Below, in pieces: positions 30,424 to 39,300 of a DNA stretch of 40,386 nt; positions within the stretch are counted from its first letter, which is position 1; the number at the start of each line of letters is the position of its first letter. Origin of the DNA: a virus; IMG/VR virus record IMGVR_UViG_3300030329_000760, positions 1-40,386 of that record. The stretch is one strand, 5' to 3'. The position numbers and the translations under genes were made by a program. The notes under the pieces were generated by a model, which was not told where the DNA came from, made no database searches, and was given only the letters and a program-made list of their open reading frames with translations.

Positions 30424-30511
30424 CCTAGGATGTCGCATACTCCCTCGACGCGCACAATGGGATTTCCTAGGGGCCTAGGATGTCGCATATCGTCCCCCTA
30501 GGATGTCGCAT
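30424..30511. repeat. Three exact copies of CCTAGGATGTCGCAT
   Basis: Copies lie at 30424-30438, 30474-30488 and 30497-30511. On the - strand each reads ATGCGACATCCTAGG followed by GC-rich sequence. CGAC, four bases, then TAGG is similar in layout to a phage RNA polymerase promoter (T7: CGAC, four bases, TATAGGG). They could be tandem promoters for the early genes or binding sites for another factor. Confidence 0.6.
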
Positions 30512-30675
30512 CGTGGTCATTGCGAGTTCCTAGGCGCTCCCACGGGCGACGCGATGGGGGCACGGGGGGATCGCCGCCGCCACGCGCAGGATTCTCCCCT
30601 CATAAATTTTTGTGCCCAAATCATTTCCCGGTGCTGCCCCCATATCCCAGACAGTCCACTCGTGACCCCTTAGGG

Positions 30676-30740
30676 ATCTTTAAGGATCCTATAAGTCCTT
30701 TGTTCTTTTTATTCTTCTTGTATCTTTAAGGATCCTTATA
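30676..30740. repeat. Two copies of ATCTTTAAGGATCCT
   Basis: ATCTTTAAGGATCCT followed by ATA (first copy) or TATA (second copy) occurs at 30676-30693 and 30722-30740. The second copy contains the palindrome taaggatcctta. A related ATCTTTAGGGATTCT lies at 23179-23193, before SSB. Recurrence in the two main non-coding stretches suggests a shared regulatory site. Confidence 0.55.
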
Positions 30741-30742
30741 TA

Positions 30743-30762
30743 CCTTATATAGTGTCGAAAAA
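30743..30762 (-). promoter_or_regulatory. T7-like phage RNA polymerase promoter candidate
   Basis: On the - strand the sequence is TTTTTCGACACTATATAAGG. Aligned without gaps to the T7 consensus TAATACGACTCACTATAGGG it matches at 14 of 20 positions, including CGAC and TATA in the right places and GG at the start. It points into the control region toward the early genes. Only one copy this close to T7 was found by eye. Confidence 0.5.
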
Positions 30763-30883
30763 GAAACAAGAAACAAGGGCTTCCCTAACCCTCTGTCGTT
30801 TCCTGTCTTACCGTCGTGCCCCCAGAATCTCCCAAAACTTTTAGCACTTTATCTGTCGAATACAGGAGCCTCCTGGGTTATAT

Positions 30884-31123
30884 ATGGAGGATATGTTCTC
30901 GCTACGAGAAAAACGGGAGAAGATCCTCTTTTACGACTACCTTGGGATGCCCCCAGAAGAGATTGCTCAGTACCTTAACCTGAGCCTTCGCACAATCCAG
31001 ACAACCTTACGAGAGCCCGTGTTGAAGCACCGTACAGTCTTCTTCGTCGGCTACATGGACACGAGTCCAGAGATCATCAACAAAATAACCAACACGGTTC
31101 AGGACCAAAAAAACCATGGCTGA
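30884..31123 (+). CDS. Small helix-turn-helix-like protein
   Basis: This encodes 79 aa. Residues about 8-42 (REKREKILFYDYLGMPPEEI, AQYLNLSLRTIQTTLREP) have the spacing of a helix-turn-helix as in sigma-region-4 or packaging proteins. The leader has AGGAG followed by CTCCT, a small hairpin that could hide the ribosome-binding site, then TATATATG. As first gene of the late arm it may be a regulator or a DNA-binding packaging accessory. No family was recognised. Confidence 0.6.
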   Translation: MEDMFSLREKREKILFYDYLGMPPEEIAQYLNLSLRTIQTTLREPVLKHRTVFFVGYMDTSPEIINKITNTVQDQKNHG

Positions 31124-31529
31124 TAAGAACTATCTCAAGCAAACTCAAGGAGACGCTGACTCTGCTGAGGCCCTTAAGCATACACGGGTTATCGGATTTA
31201 GCCTCACCAATGGGGAGGTCAGTGACTACTTCTACCCCGGAAACGCTCGGAGCATCACTTGGATTTCCTCCACAGGGTCTAGCAAGACTGACGGGGTGGC
31301 AGCCATGATGCGACAGGCGGCTGCAAGTGCCTCGCACGAAGGCGACGGAGCCTCTAGCGGGACCGCAGCTTCCAATGTTGCTTTCTTCCTTGATGACGCC
31401 CCGAACACCGTAGCTTACGGAGGGACAGCCGTTGGCTTTCTTGCCGGAACCCACATTCCCCATGAGATGGCCCTGAAAAACCTCCACGGTTCTAGCACGG
31501 CCGCCGTCACTGTCTACATCAACTACTAA
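31116..31529 (+). CDS. Hypothetical virion-associated protein
   Basis: This encodes 137 aa: a Gln/Asp start, then Gly/Ser/Ala/Thr-rich sequence with beta character (TVAYGGTAVGFLAGTHI) and an end in TAAVTVYINY. The composition resembles small head-decoration or fibre-like proteins. It lies just before the portal cluster and overlaps the previous gene by eight bases. Role unknown; a virion protein is the most likely reading from position. Confidence 0.65.
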   Translation: MADKNYLKQTQGDADSAEALKHTRVIGFSLTNGEVSDYFYPGNARSITWISSTGSSKTDGVAAMMRQAAASASHEGDGASSGTAASNVAFFLDDAPNTVAYGGTAVGFLAGTHIPHEMALKNLHGSSTAAVTVYINY

Positions 31530-31531
31530 GC

Positions 31532-31732
31532 TTGGACTTTCCCGGAATCTCTCTCACGCTCCTTACACACCTCGACGAGTTAATTCCTGAGCGATGCCCA
31601 GCACCGTCCGATTCTGCAACGGAGGTGATGTTCTATGCAGGTCAGCGGCAGGTTGTCAGGATGCTCATCGAGAAGTACAAAGACGATAACAACCTAGGTC
31701 CTGAAGATGATTGGAGACGCCCTCATGCCTAA
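31532..31732 (+). CDS. Small conserved protein upstream of the portal
   Basis: This encodes up to 66 aa. LTHLDELIPERCPAPSDSATEVMFYAGQRQVVRML follows a pattern (L-D-E-x-x-P-E-R-C-P, later Y-A-G-x-R-x-x-V) that I associate with small genes near the portal in marine podoviruses, role unknown. The start is uncertain: TTG at 31532 has no clear ribosome-binding site, and no ATG or GTG occurs before the conserved part. It overlaps the next gene by eight bases. Confidence 0.6.
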   Translation: MDFPGISLTLLTHLDELIPERCPAPSDSATEVMFYAGQRQVVRMLIEKYKDDNNLGPEDDWRRPHA

Positions 31733-31904
31733 CCTTTACGCGAGCCCCACACGCAAGAAAAAGAAAAAGAAGAAGGCAGGGCTCCGTCCCGGCACACGAA
31801 AGTCTCTTATGAGCAAAACTAGGCGTCCTCAGAACAGTCCTCTAATGAATGCTGGGTTTGTTACAGATCTCTACAGACCATCTACTCCTAGGATCGGCTA
31901 CTGA
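31725..31904 (+). CDS. Small very basic protein
   Basis: ATG at 31725 gives 59 aa; an in-frame ATG 18 bases earlier is possible. The sequence contains RKKKKKKKAGLRPGTRKS and further Arg/Lys, so it probably binds nucleic acid or membranes. The adenine-rich codon run (aagaaaaagaaaaagaagaag) is also slippage-prone. Its stop shares a base with the next start. Confidence 0.55.
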   Translation: MPNLYASPTRKKKKKKKAGLRPGTRKSLMSKTRRPQNSPLMNAGFVTDLYRPSTPRIGY

Positions 31905-32083
31905 TGTGCAGCAAACCCAAGGTCCCCGCCCAGCCTAAAGCGGTGTGGGATGTGTCACAAGCCCGAGCAGCCAAGATCAGGATGTCGGATTGGCTTAAAG
32001 GTAGACTGACTTCTGGTCCTGCTACAAGCCTCAATCCCTCCGTTACGATCACGCCCCCGCCCCCCACTAGTCCCCCGACTTGA
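31904..32083 (+). CDS. Small proline-rich protein before portal
   Basis: This encodes 59 aa starting MCSKPKVPAQPKAVW and ending in a Pro/Thr run (TITPPPPTSPPT). Short Cys-containing, Pro-rich proteins often sit before or among head genes in podoviruses, role unknown. The ATG overlaps the upstream TGA and the TGA shares a base with the portal ATG (TGATG), which supports real translation. Confidence 0.6.
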   Translation: MCSKPKVPAQPKAVWDVSQARAAKIRMSDWLKGRLTSGPATSLNPSVTITPPPPTSPPT

Positions 32084-33624
32084 TGTATAAATCAGCAGAA
32101 ACAATATACGAGCGTGGGGTAGAGGAGCGTTGGCAGTACATCCAGCGTGCCGAGGATTCTGCTAAGTTTACGATCCCTGCGCTCATGCCTCCCCAGCATG
32201 GGAACGGGGACATCAAGCACAACAGGCTCTACCAGCCCTACCAATCCATGGGCTCCCGTGGAGTCAATGCGCTCTCGTCTAACCTGCTGATCAGCCTCCT
32301 CCCCCCTAACCAGTCTTTCTTCCGTCTGGTTATTGATGACGCTGCCATCGCGCAGTTGGGAGGCCCTGAAGTTCAGTCTGAGGTAGAGGCTTCGCTTTCC
32401 CAGATTGAGCGAATCGTACAGAAAGAAGTTGAAGTCATGGCTTTCCGCCCGGTCATCCACGAAGCTCTACGACTTCTGGTTGTCACGGGCAATGCTCTTG
32501 TACACATGGACAAAGACGGGGAGCTACGGTGCTTCCGTCTGGATAGCTACATCGTCAGGCGCAGACCTAACGGTAAAGTAGACACGATTATCCTCAAAGA
32601 GCAGGTATACATTGATGCTCTGTCTGAGGAGATGCAAGCTCTCCTGATCCCCGAGGTGGGTGGAGGAGACCGAGACAAGGTCGTGGATCTCTACACTTGC
32701 GTCCACTGGGATCCTGCGAAAAAGAAGTTCCACACTTACCAGATGATCAAGAACATCACTGTTCCGGGATCTGAGGCAAGCTACCCCGAAGCGGAACTTC
32801 CCTACCTTGCTCTTCGATTCACTCGCGTTCAAGGAGAGAACTACGGACGCTCGTTTGTTGAGGAGCATATTGGTGACATTAGAAGCCTTGAAGGCTTGTC
32901 TCAGGCTATCCTTGAGGCAAGTGCCGCAAGTGCTAAGGCTCTTTTCCTTGTCAATCCTAACGGAACTACAAAAGCCAAAGTTCTCGCTGAAAGCGGTAAT
33001 GGTGCGATTGTTCAAGGAAACGCAGCCGATGTCACCACCCTACAGGTCGCCAAGGCAGCAGATCTTTCTGTTGCTTTCCAGACTATCAACCTCATCAAAG
33101 AGCGGCTCGGCAAAGCTTTCCTCATCACCAGCGATCTCTTCCGAGACGCCGAGCGTGTGACAGCCACAGAGATTCAGGCAGTCATCCGCCAAGTGGAGAA
33201 ATCCCTCGGTGGTCTGTACAGCCTCCTCTCCAATGAGTTCCAACTTCCGCTCATTAGCTTGATCCTTAAGTCCCTTGCCCGTCGCCGCAAGATCCCGAAG
33301 CTTCCCAAGGAAGTCTCTCCCACGATTGTGGTGGGCATGGACGCTATCGGCAGGGCAGCGGAGCTTGAGAAGCTGGATATGCTACTTACGGGACTCGGAC
33401 AACTCTTTGGCCCTGAGTCGTTAGCTCAGGTTGTAAATGTAAACGAGTACCTCTCTCGCAGGGCTGCAAGCCTTGGCGTGAATACTGCTGGTCTAATCAA
33501 GACCGAAGAAGAATTAATGGCCGAGCAACAAGCTCAGATGGCTCAGATGGCTGCACAACAAGTTGCCCAACAGGGTACTAAGGCAGTCATTGATCAAGCA
33601 ACCCAACAACCCCCACAAGAATAA
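32083..33624 (+). CDS. Portal protein (head-tail connector, gp8-like)
   Basis: This encodes 513 aa (T7 gp8 is 536). The N-terminus YERGVEERWQYIQRAEDSAKFTIPALMP and the segment GSRGVNALSSNLLISLLPPNQSFFRL are typical of T7-group portals. A Gln/Ala-rich C-terminal tail is also typical (AQMAQMAAQQVAQQ). Twelve copies form the ring through which DNA is packaged and ejected. The ATG shares a base with the previous stop; a TTG three bases earlier is not needed. Confidence 0.95.
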   Translation: MYKSAETIYERGVEERWQYIQRAEDSAKFTIPALMPPQHGNGDIKHNRLYQPYQSMGSRGVNALSSNLLISLLPPNQSFFRLVIDDAAIAQLGGPEVQSEVEASLSQIERIVQKEVEVMAFRPVIHEALRLLVVTGNALVHMDKDGELRCFRLDSYIVRRRPNGKVDTIILKEQVYIDALSEEMQALLIPEVGGGDRDKVVDLYTCVHWDPAKKKFHTYQMIKNITVPGSEASYPEAELPYLALRFTRVQGENYGRSFVEEHIGDIRSLEGLSQAILEASAASAKALFLVNPNGTTKAKVLAESGNGAIVQGNAADVTTLQVAKAADLSVAFQTINLIKERLGKAFLITSDLFRDAERVTATEIQAVIRQVEKSLGGLYSLLSNEFQLPLISLILKSLARRRKIPKLPKEVSPTIVVGMDAIGRAAELEKLDMLLTGLGQLFGPESLAQVVNVNEYLSRRAASLGVNTAGLIKTEEELMAEQQAQMAQMAAQQVAQQGTKAVIDQATQQPPQE

Positions 33625-33627
33625 ACA

Positions 33628-34392
33628 ATGTCCGAAGAATTTACGCCTGCCTCGGCTGACGAAACTCCCGCCTACTCTCCTGAGCAACAGGCTCAGTACA
33701 ACATTGATCCGCAAGGTAACCCTCTGGGTGAACAACCTGCTCCCGAGCAACCCGCTGAAGATCTTATCCTTGGTAAGTTTAAGAGCGTAGAAGACCTAGC
33801 TAAGAGTTACCAAGAGCTTGAGGCAGCGCAGTCTGGAAAGAAAGTAAATTCTCTGAAGGCTTCGGACGCGGAGAACGCTGGGGCAACTCCGCTCACAAAC
33901 ACGCTTGAAACTGCGGGAGATTACTACGCCGAGAACGGTGAGCTTAGTGAAGAGCACTACGAGAGCCTCGATAAGCTCGGCCTCAAGAAAGAATATGTAG
34001 ACAACTATGTCCGTGGCGTCCAAGCGCAGCAACAGCAACTACAAGAACAACTCATGGGCGTTGCTGGTGGCGAGGAAGAGTACGGACAGATGATGGTGTG
34101 GATGAACGAGAACCTCAGTGCTGAAGAGGTTGAGGCATATGATCGTGTGGTTGGATCTGGCGATGTTGATCAGATCACCATGCTGATTCAGGGTATGTCC
34201 GCTCGCTTCAAGTCCGCTAACGGCGGTGGACCTGCTACGCAACTCCAAGGACAAACGGTTCCCGACACTGCCGGATTCCGTAGCAAAGGCGAAATCATGG
34301 CAGCGATGAGCGATCCTCGGTATGAGAGTGACTCGGCATACCGAGAGGATGTGTCTCGTAAGATGTCCATGACACCCGACACCGTCTGGTAA
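33628..34392 (+). CDS. Scaffold / capsid assembly protein (gp9-like)
   Basis: This encodes 254 aa (T7 gp9 is 307), acidic and rich in Glu, Gln and Ala. It has an unstructured N-terminus (ASADETPAYSPEQQAQY), the conserved-looking GKFKSVEDLAKSYQELEA segment common to podovirus scaffolds, and a helical centre with a Gln run. It directs capsid shell formation and is lost on maturation. It sits between portal and major capsid genes as in T7, three bases after the portal stop. Confidence 0.92.
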   Translation: MSEEFTPASADETPAYSPEQQAQYNIDPQGNPLGEQPAPEQPAEDLILGKFKSVEDLAKSYQELEAAQSGKKVNSLKASDAENAGATPLTNTLETAGDYYAENGELSEEHYESLDKLGLKKEYVDNYVRGVQAQQQQLQEQLMGVAGGEEEYGQMMVWMNENLSAEEVEAYDRVVGSGDVDQITMLIQGMSARFKSANGGGPATQLQGQTVPDTAGFRSKGEIMAAMSDPRYESDSAYREDVSRKMSMTPDTVW

Positions 34393-34398
34393 CAAAAC

Positions 34399-34468
34399 AA
34401 AGGTTCTGAGAGAAGGCCGCCCTGCGGGGTGACAACCTCCTATGGCAGAACCTTTTATTTCTCTTTTT
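34399..34468 (+). terminator. Rho-independent terminator-like hairpin before the capsid gene
   Basis: aaaggttctg (34399-34408) pairs perfectly with cagaaccttt (34446-34455), enclosing 37 bases that include a second GC-rich hairpin; TTTATTTCTCTTTTT follows. This is a complete intrinsic-terminator form on the + strand, between scaffold and capsid genes. In T7 the main terminator lies after the capsid gene, so here it may lower upstream read-through or act as a processing site that leaves a stable capsid mRNA. Confidence 0.65.
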
Positions 34469-34494
34469 AGTTTTATGTAAATGCCAAAATCCAT

Positions 34495-34500
34495 AGGAGG
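34495..34500 (+). promoter_or_regulatory. Strong ribosome-binding site of the capsid gene
   Basis: AGGAGG lies six bases before the capsid ATG, a full-consensus Shine-Dalgarno in an A/T-rich leader. It is among the best ribosome-binding sites in the window and fits the need for high capsid output. Confidence 0.85.
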
Positions 34501-34506
34501 ATTACC

Positions 34507-35598
34507 ATGGCTTACACTCCCTCAGTTGGCGGGATGACCACATTTAATGATCAAGCCGCCCGATCATTGTTTCTTAAAGTCTTTAGTGGCGAGGTGATGA
34601 GCGCATATGAACGCGCAATCAAAGTCTCCCCGCTTCTGACCACTCGTACCATTACTTCTGGAAAGTCTGCTCAGTTCCCCACCACTGGTGTGGCATCTGC
34701 GCGTTATTTCCAAAGCGGTGATGATCTTTTTACGGGGACGAATGGCGACAGTCACGACTACATTTCTACCATTAAGCAGTCCGAGCGAATCATTTACATC
34801 GATGATCTCTTGACGGCATCTTGCTTTATCGATCAGCTTGATGAAGCCATGAGCCATTACGATTATCGCTCTGCATTCGCCAAGGAGCTTGGTGCGGCAC
34901 TTGCCCGTCACCAAGACAACTACGCTCTCTACACGCTGTTCTCATCTAGCCAAGATGTTGGCGATGTCAGCGGTGAGCAAACTCCGGGTGCTGCTGGTGG
35001 TACGGTCACAGACGCGGATTTCCTTACCTCGGCAACGAGCGCAATGGACACCATCTACGACCTTGCCAAAACCTTTGACGAGAAGGATATTCCGGCAGAA
35101 GACAGGTTCCTCGTGATGCCCCCGGTCGCGTACTACAACCTTGTCAAAGCTGGTGTTCTTAGCGTTGGTGGGCACATCACTAACGAGAGCCGCGCAGTCT
35201 CAGAAAATGGCCCCCGTGCTGCGGATGCTCCGATGAACATCGGTGGATTCAACATTGTTGTTTCCAATGTCGATGGCTTTATCAGTGCTAATGACGCAAC
35301 CGATGCTACCTTTAATGATGACACCAAGAGTTCTGCGACGGGCGAAGTTGCTGGTATGCGAAACTTGGCTGCCGCAGGTGATGCTCCCACGGGAGCCGCT
35401 GGTGTTAGCGCAATTGCTGACCAAAGGCTTCAGGCTGTGGCTTTCCACAAGTCGGCGGCTGGCGTTGTCAAGCTTAAGGACATCACTATGGAGTCTGAGT
35501 ACATCATCGAAAAGCAAGGCACACTCATGGTTGCCAAGCTTGCTCAGGGCATGGGTGCTCTCCGCAACGATGCGGTCACCTGCGTCCTTGATGCCTAA
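34507..35598 (+). CDS. Major capsid protein (gp10-like)
   Basis: This encodes 363 aa (T7 gp10A is 345). The sequence is typical of T7-group HK97-fold capsids: FNDQAARSLFLKVFSGEVMSAYERA near the start, a GKSAQFP segment, and late ADQRLQAVAFHKSAAGVVKL followed by MESEYIIEKQGTLMVAKLAQG. A Gly/Ala/Asp-rich stretch in the middle (about 155-175 and 255-300) is likely surface loop. It is flanked by a terminator-like hairpin on one side and another hairpin after its stop. No gp10B-type frameshift signal was seen at the end. Confidence 0.95.
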   Translation: MAYTPSVGGMTTFNDQAARSLFLKVFSGEVMSAYERAIKVSPLLTTRTITSGKSAQFPTTGVASARYFQSGDDLFTGTNGDSHDYISTIKQSERIIYIDDLLTASCFIDQLDEAMSHYDYRSAFAKELGAALARHQDNYALYTLFSSSQDVGDVSGEQTPGAAGGTVTDADFLTSATSAMDTIYDLAKTFDEKDIPAEDRFLVMPPVAYYNLVKAGVLSVGGHITNESRAVSENGPRAADAPMNIGGFNIVVSNVDGFISANDATDATFNDDTKSSATGEVAGMRNLAAAGDAPTGAAGVSAIADQRLQAVAFHKSAAGVVKLKDITMESEYIIEKQGTLMVAKLAQGMGALRNDAVTCVLDA

Positions 35599-35615
35599 GT
35601 CTGACTGACTGATAC

Positions 35616-35642
35616 GGGGGGCATCCCTAGTGGGTGTCCCCC
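35616..35642 (+). terminator. GC-rich hairpin after the capsid gene
   Basis: ggggggcatccc, a TAGT loop, and gggtgtccccc form an 11-pair stem with one bulged T and one G-U pair, 18 bases after the capsid stop. No T-run follows. It could be a pause site, a factor-dependent terminator or an mRNA 3' stabiliser, comparable in position to the T7 late terminator. Confidence 0.55.
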
Positions 35643-35675
35643 ATCCCTACATCTCTACTACACACATTATCTGCT

Positions 35676-36329
35676 ATGGCTGAAACAACGATTACACGAG
35701 CAACAAAGGTAGATGCAGTCAACCGAGTGCTTGCCACTATCGGTGTGGCTCCAGTCGCTTCGTTGGCGGGGACCCTGTCCCTCACAGTCGAGCTTGCTCA
35801 GACAGCAATTGATAATGTTAGTAGAGACCTTCAATCAACTCCTTGGGGTTTCAATACCGAGAAGGATGTTGAGTTCACATCAGAAGGAGATGGATCGATT
35901 ACCCTTGGTGGGTCTTTGTATGATGGTGTTTACATCAGTAGTTTTGACATTGAAGAGCCCACATCCCTTGACCCGATCATCAAAACTACGGGTGGTGTAC
36001 AAAAGATCTGGGACCGAGAGTCCAAAAGTTTCACTGCGTTCGGGGCTAGTGCCACGGTAAAAGCCACTGTCACATATTACCTGCAATGGGAGGATCTCCC
36101 CGAAGCAGTCAAGGCTTATGTGATGGCTCGCGCTGCCCGTGAGTACCAACTCCAGATGGTGGGCAATCCCCAGATGGATCAGATGCTGGTCACACAAATG
36201 CTGCTCGCCCAGCAGAACCTAACTGAGTTCGAGGCTGCTCAGTTCGACTACACGATCTTCGATAACTATGATGTCTTCCGAAGTATCGAGCGAGCCTATG
36301 GAGCCTCTGTCCTCGTGGATCGTAGCTGA
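35676..36329 (+). CDS. Tail tubular protein A (gp11-like)
   Basis: ATG at 35676 gives 217 aa (T7 gp11 is 196). The start ITRATKVDAVNRVLATIG is characteristic: such proteins begin with a helix containing (A/V)-(N/L)-x-(I/V/M)-L-x-x-I-G. Further on are QSTPWGFNTEKDVEF and YVMARAAREYQLQMVG, also typical of gp11. It forms the upper tail ring that joins portal to nozzle. A longer frame starting at a TTG is unlikely. The stop shares a base with the next start. Confidence 0.92.
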   Translation: MAETTITRATKVDAVNRVLATIGVAPVASLAGTLSLTVELAQTAIDNVSRDLQSTPWGFNTEKDVEFTSEGDGSITLGGSLYDGVYISSFDIEEPTSLDPIIKTTGGVQKIWDRESKSFTAFGASATVKATVTYYLQWEDLPEAVKAYVMARAAREYQLQMVGNPQMDQMLVTQMLLAQQNLTEFEAAQFDYTIFDNYDVFRSIERAYGASVLVDRS

Positions 36330-39300
36330 TGGCATCTGTTAGCTATCCTGTCTCAAACATTACTGCTGGCGTTAGTACGCAGGAGTATAGCTTGCGTATG
36401 GATGGACAAGCATCGGCCCAGAGCAATGTGCTCAACAGTCCTCGCTACGGACTTTGCAAGCGTCCCAACAGCCAGTACCTATGTCTGTTAGAGGGTGATA
36501 GTAACTGGGCTGCGCCAATGATGTTCCCTTTGGTTTACGGGAGTGCTGAAAAGATTTATGTATCTCAAGACGGTGTCAACCCCAGAGTGATCTCCGCCTC
36601 AGATGGGTCGATCCAACCGCTGTGTTTGTTCCCTTCTTCTAGCACGGTGGGATCGTCTGCTTATGCTCAATACGCAAACGCAGGCACGGCAGCCTTCCCG
36701 AACAAGATGAAGTATGTCCGGGTGGGCGATGTCACATTTGTGGCGAACACCAATGTGCAGCCTGCAATGAAGTCTACTGCATGGGCTGGGTACACGAACT
36801 CATCGACGAGCATTACCCAAGGTGATGGAGCAGGAACTCTTACTGCTGGGGCCATCACAAATGATGATGTGTGGGCTGCGTGGATTAAAAAGATTGACCC
36901 CAATGTCCGTGCGGAGTACACGATTGCTTGGTCCCAAGATGTTGGTGGAACTGTAACTGAGTACAGTGAAACCGTGATGCGGCGAAAAGAGGATACTGAG
37001 GATAATGCGGCCCAAGATGACTATACAACGGGCGATTACACTGCTGTCAACGCCCTTGAAGACGATTCGGCAGCCAACGCACTCCATTTGGCAGGGAAAC
37101 TAGCGTACCAAGTTGGTGCCGTACAGACTACGGGAACAAGCGATTGGATGATGCAGGCAACATCTTTGAGCCCCGTCTCCTATGCCTCTAGTTCTGCTGA
37201 CAAACTTGCCGATCTCCGTAAGGGTACTTCGTCCATTATTGGTCGCTATACAAACCAAGAAGGTGATGCTCCCGGAACACTTACATCTGTCTCCGCATCA
37301 TCTAGCGTGGCTAACTATAAGCCAAAAACTAACTGGAAGGCTGGGACAGAGCTTGAAGATCACATCGGCATGGCCTGGAAAACTGTCGATAATATCGCGG
37401 AGCTTCCCCCGCTTTCGTGGGTAGACCACACTCTCAAGGTTGCGGATGAAGAAGAGAACCCCTTTGGGTTCTATATGCGTTTTGTTTCTGATGCCGTCAC
37501 CCCTACGGCATATAGCCACACCAAAGACTCTTCTAATGCCTACCCAGTTTTTGATTCGAGTGACTCCCTAACCAAGTCAGGTCACTGGGAAGAGCACTGC
37601 GGTGTTGGCGTTCTTACTGATGTAGACTCTACAACGATGCCCCACATGGTGGTCCGTAGACCTGACGGGTCCTTTGCTTTCATGGAAGCACAGGGCAGCT
37701 TTGTAGTTAACAGTGCTACGGATGGTGTAGTTTTTACGGGTAATGGTAGTGGTGATGATGACTACTTTGTTGTATCTAACTTTGATGGCGGGTTCAATGA
37801 TGGCTCTCCGACCACGATCCCGACAGGCGAGGTCGCCCCGATTTCGGCGTCTCCTCTAGTTGTCGGGGATACAATTGAATTTTCTTTAGGCACTTCGGGT
37901 TTCCCGACTGCCGACATTTCTGTAGATACTACATACTACATTGTCTCGGCAAACTATGTTAGCGCAGCGTGGCGTTACCAGATTTCTGAAACTAAGGGTG
38001 GTACACCATTAACATGGACTGGAGCTACAGCCGCTGATTGTCAGGTCACCCTGACTACCTACAAAGATCTCAAGTATGCTCCGCGTCAAGCTGGCGACGA
38101 TGACACAAATGCGCTCCCGGACTTCTTTACGAACCCCATTGCTGGTCTTTGCAGCTATCAGGATCGCCTTGGCATCTACACGGAAAACGAGATTACGCTG
38201 TCAGGGACTGACGATGCGTTTAACTTTTTCCGATCAACCGTCCGAGACTTGCTGGACTCTGATCGCCTAAAGGTTCGCCCATCTCAAGCTGACAACGAAA
38301 GCATCCAGCAGATCGTGCCGTTTAAGACTGGGCTGATCGTGATCACAAACCGTAAGCAGTTAATGATCTACGGGCAAAACGGGGCACTAGCCCCCAGCAC
38401 GGTGACGGTGATTGAAGCCTCTTCGGCTGAGACGGACATTTATACAACTCCCGTTGTGGTCAATGACTCGTTATATCTCGCCCACTCTACCACGAATGGT
38501 GGCGGAATGTACGAGATGTACCCTGAGTCACAGACAGGGTTTGCCGTGCGAGATGTCAGTCAGCAAATCCCCGGCTTCCTTCCCGAAGGGCCTCGCTCGT
38601 TACAGGCTTCGTCCAAGCACAATATGCTGTTCTGGCTTGATGATGGTACTGGGCAAAACGCCGAAGCGATTGACCAAGAAAATTTATATGTCTACACATG
38701 GGATGTGGGTGGTCCCAAAAAGCAGCAGTCTGCTTGGACAAAATGGGAGTTTAACTCAAACCAAAGTGGCGCGGTCCCCGACTACAAGATACACAACATT
38801 ATGTGTCTAGGTGACAGGCTGTATATGCTCGTGGAAATTGATAGTTGTGTGACCCTTGATTACATTGATCTTGATATATCCACACCGCAAGCCATTGACA
38901 CAACGACAAAAGCGGCTTTCAGCACGCTACTTCTGGATAAGTTGACCCCAAAGTCTGCATTTACCCAGGTTATTTCGTGGGTCGGTGGAACGAAAAGCCA
39001 GCTTGATCTTCCGTGGGAAATGCCTGCCGTTGGTGATGATGGTAATATTGATGATGATATTGTTATTGTTGTGTCTAATACTACCGGGTCGGATATTGCG
39101 CCGTTTGATCGAAATACGACAACAATTTATGACACTTCAAACAGCACCATTACCCACAACGACCACGCGGACGAGGGTAGGCATCAAATTTTTCTCAATA
39201 GCGTCAATATATCTAATACAGACCTTTCGGTTTGGGTGGGATTTAAGTACACAATGTCCCACACCCTTGGTTCGTTCTCTCCTGTAATTGGTGAGCGAGC

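Larger units (their letters stand above)
30070..30883. other. Divergent non-coding control region
   Basis: About 0.8 kb separates the two transcription arms and holds no convincing gene. It contains at least three families of short repeats, several palindromes based on cctagg and ggatcc, a T7-like promoter on the - strand, and AT-rich patches (30700-30760). It is the natural place for early promoters, the late + strand promoter, a replication origin and possibly the packaging site. These roles are inferred from position; only the repeats and the promoter-like motif are seen directly. Confidence 0.7.

Noticed and set aside
30520-30729. 69-codon + strand open frame in the control region
   Set aside because: Composition is Pro/Arg/Phe-rich with a hydrophobic tail from the T-rich stretch, no ribosome-binding site is visible, and it lies across repeats and palindromes.
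30884-30895. Second ATG (30893) as the start of the HTH-like gene with GGAGG just before it
   Set aside because: Only two bases separate GGAGG from that ATG, too close for normal use; the first ATG is kept.
35601-35621. ACTGACTGATACGGGGGG as a late phage promoter
   Set aside because: Alignment to T7 needs two gaps and the G-run belongs to the hairpin; too weak to call.
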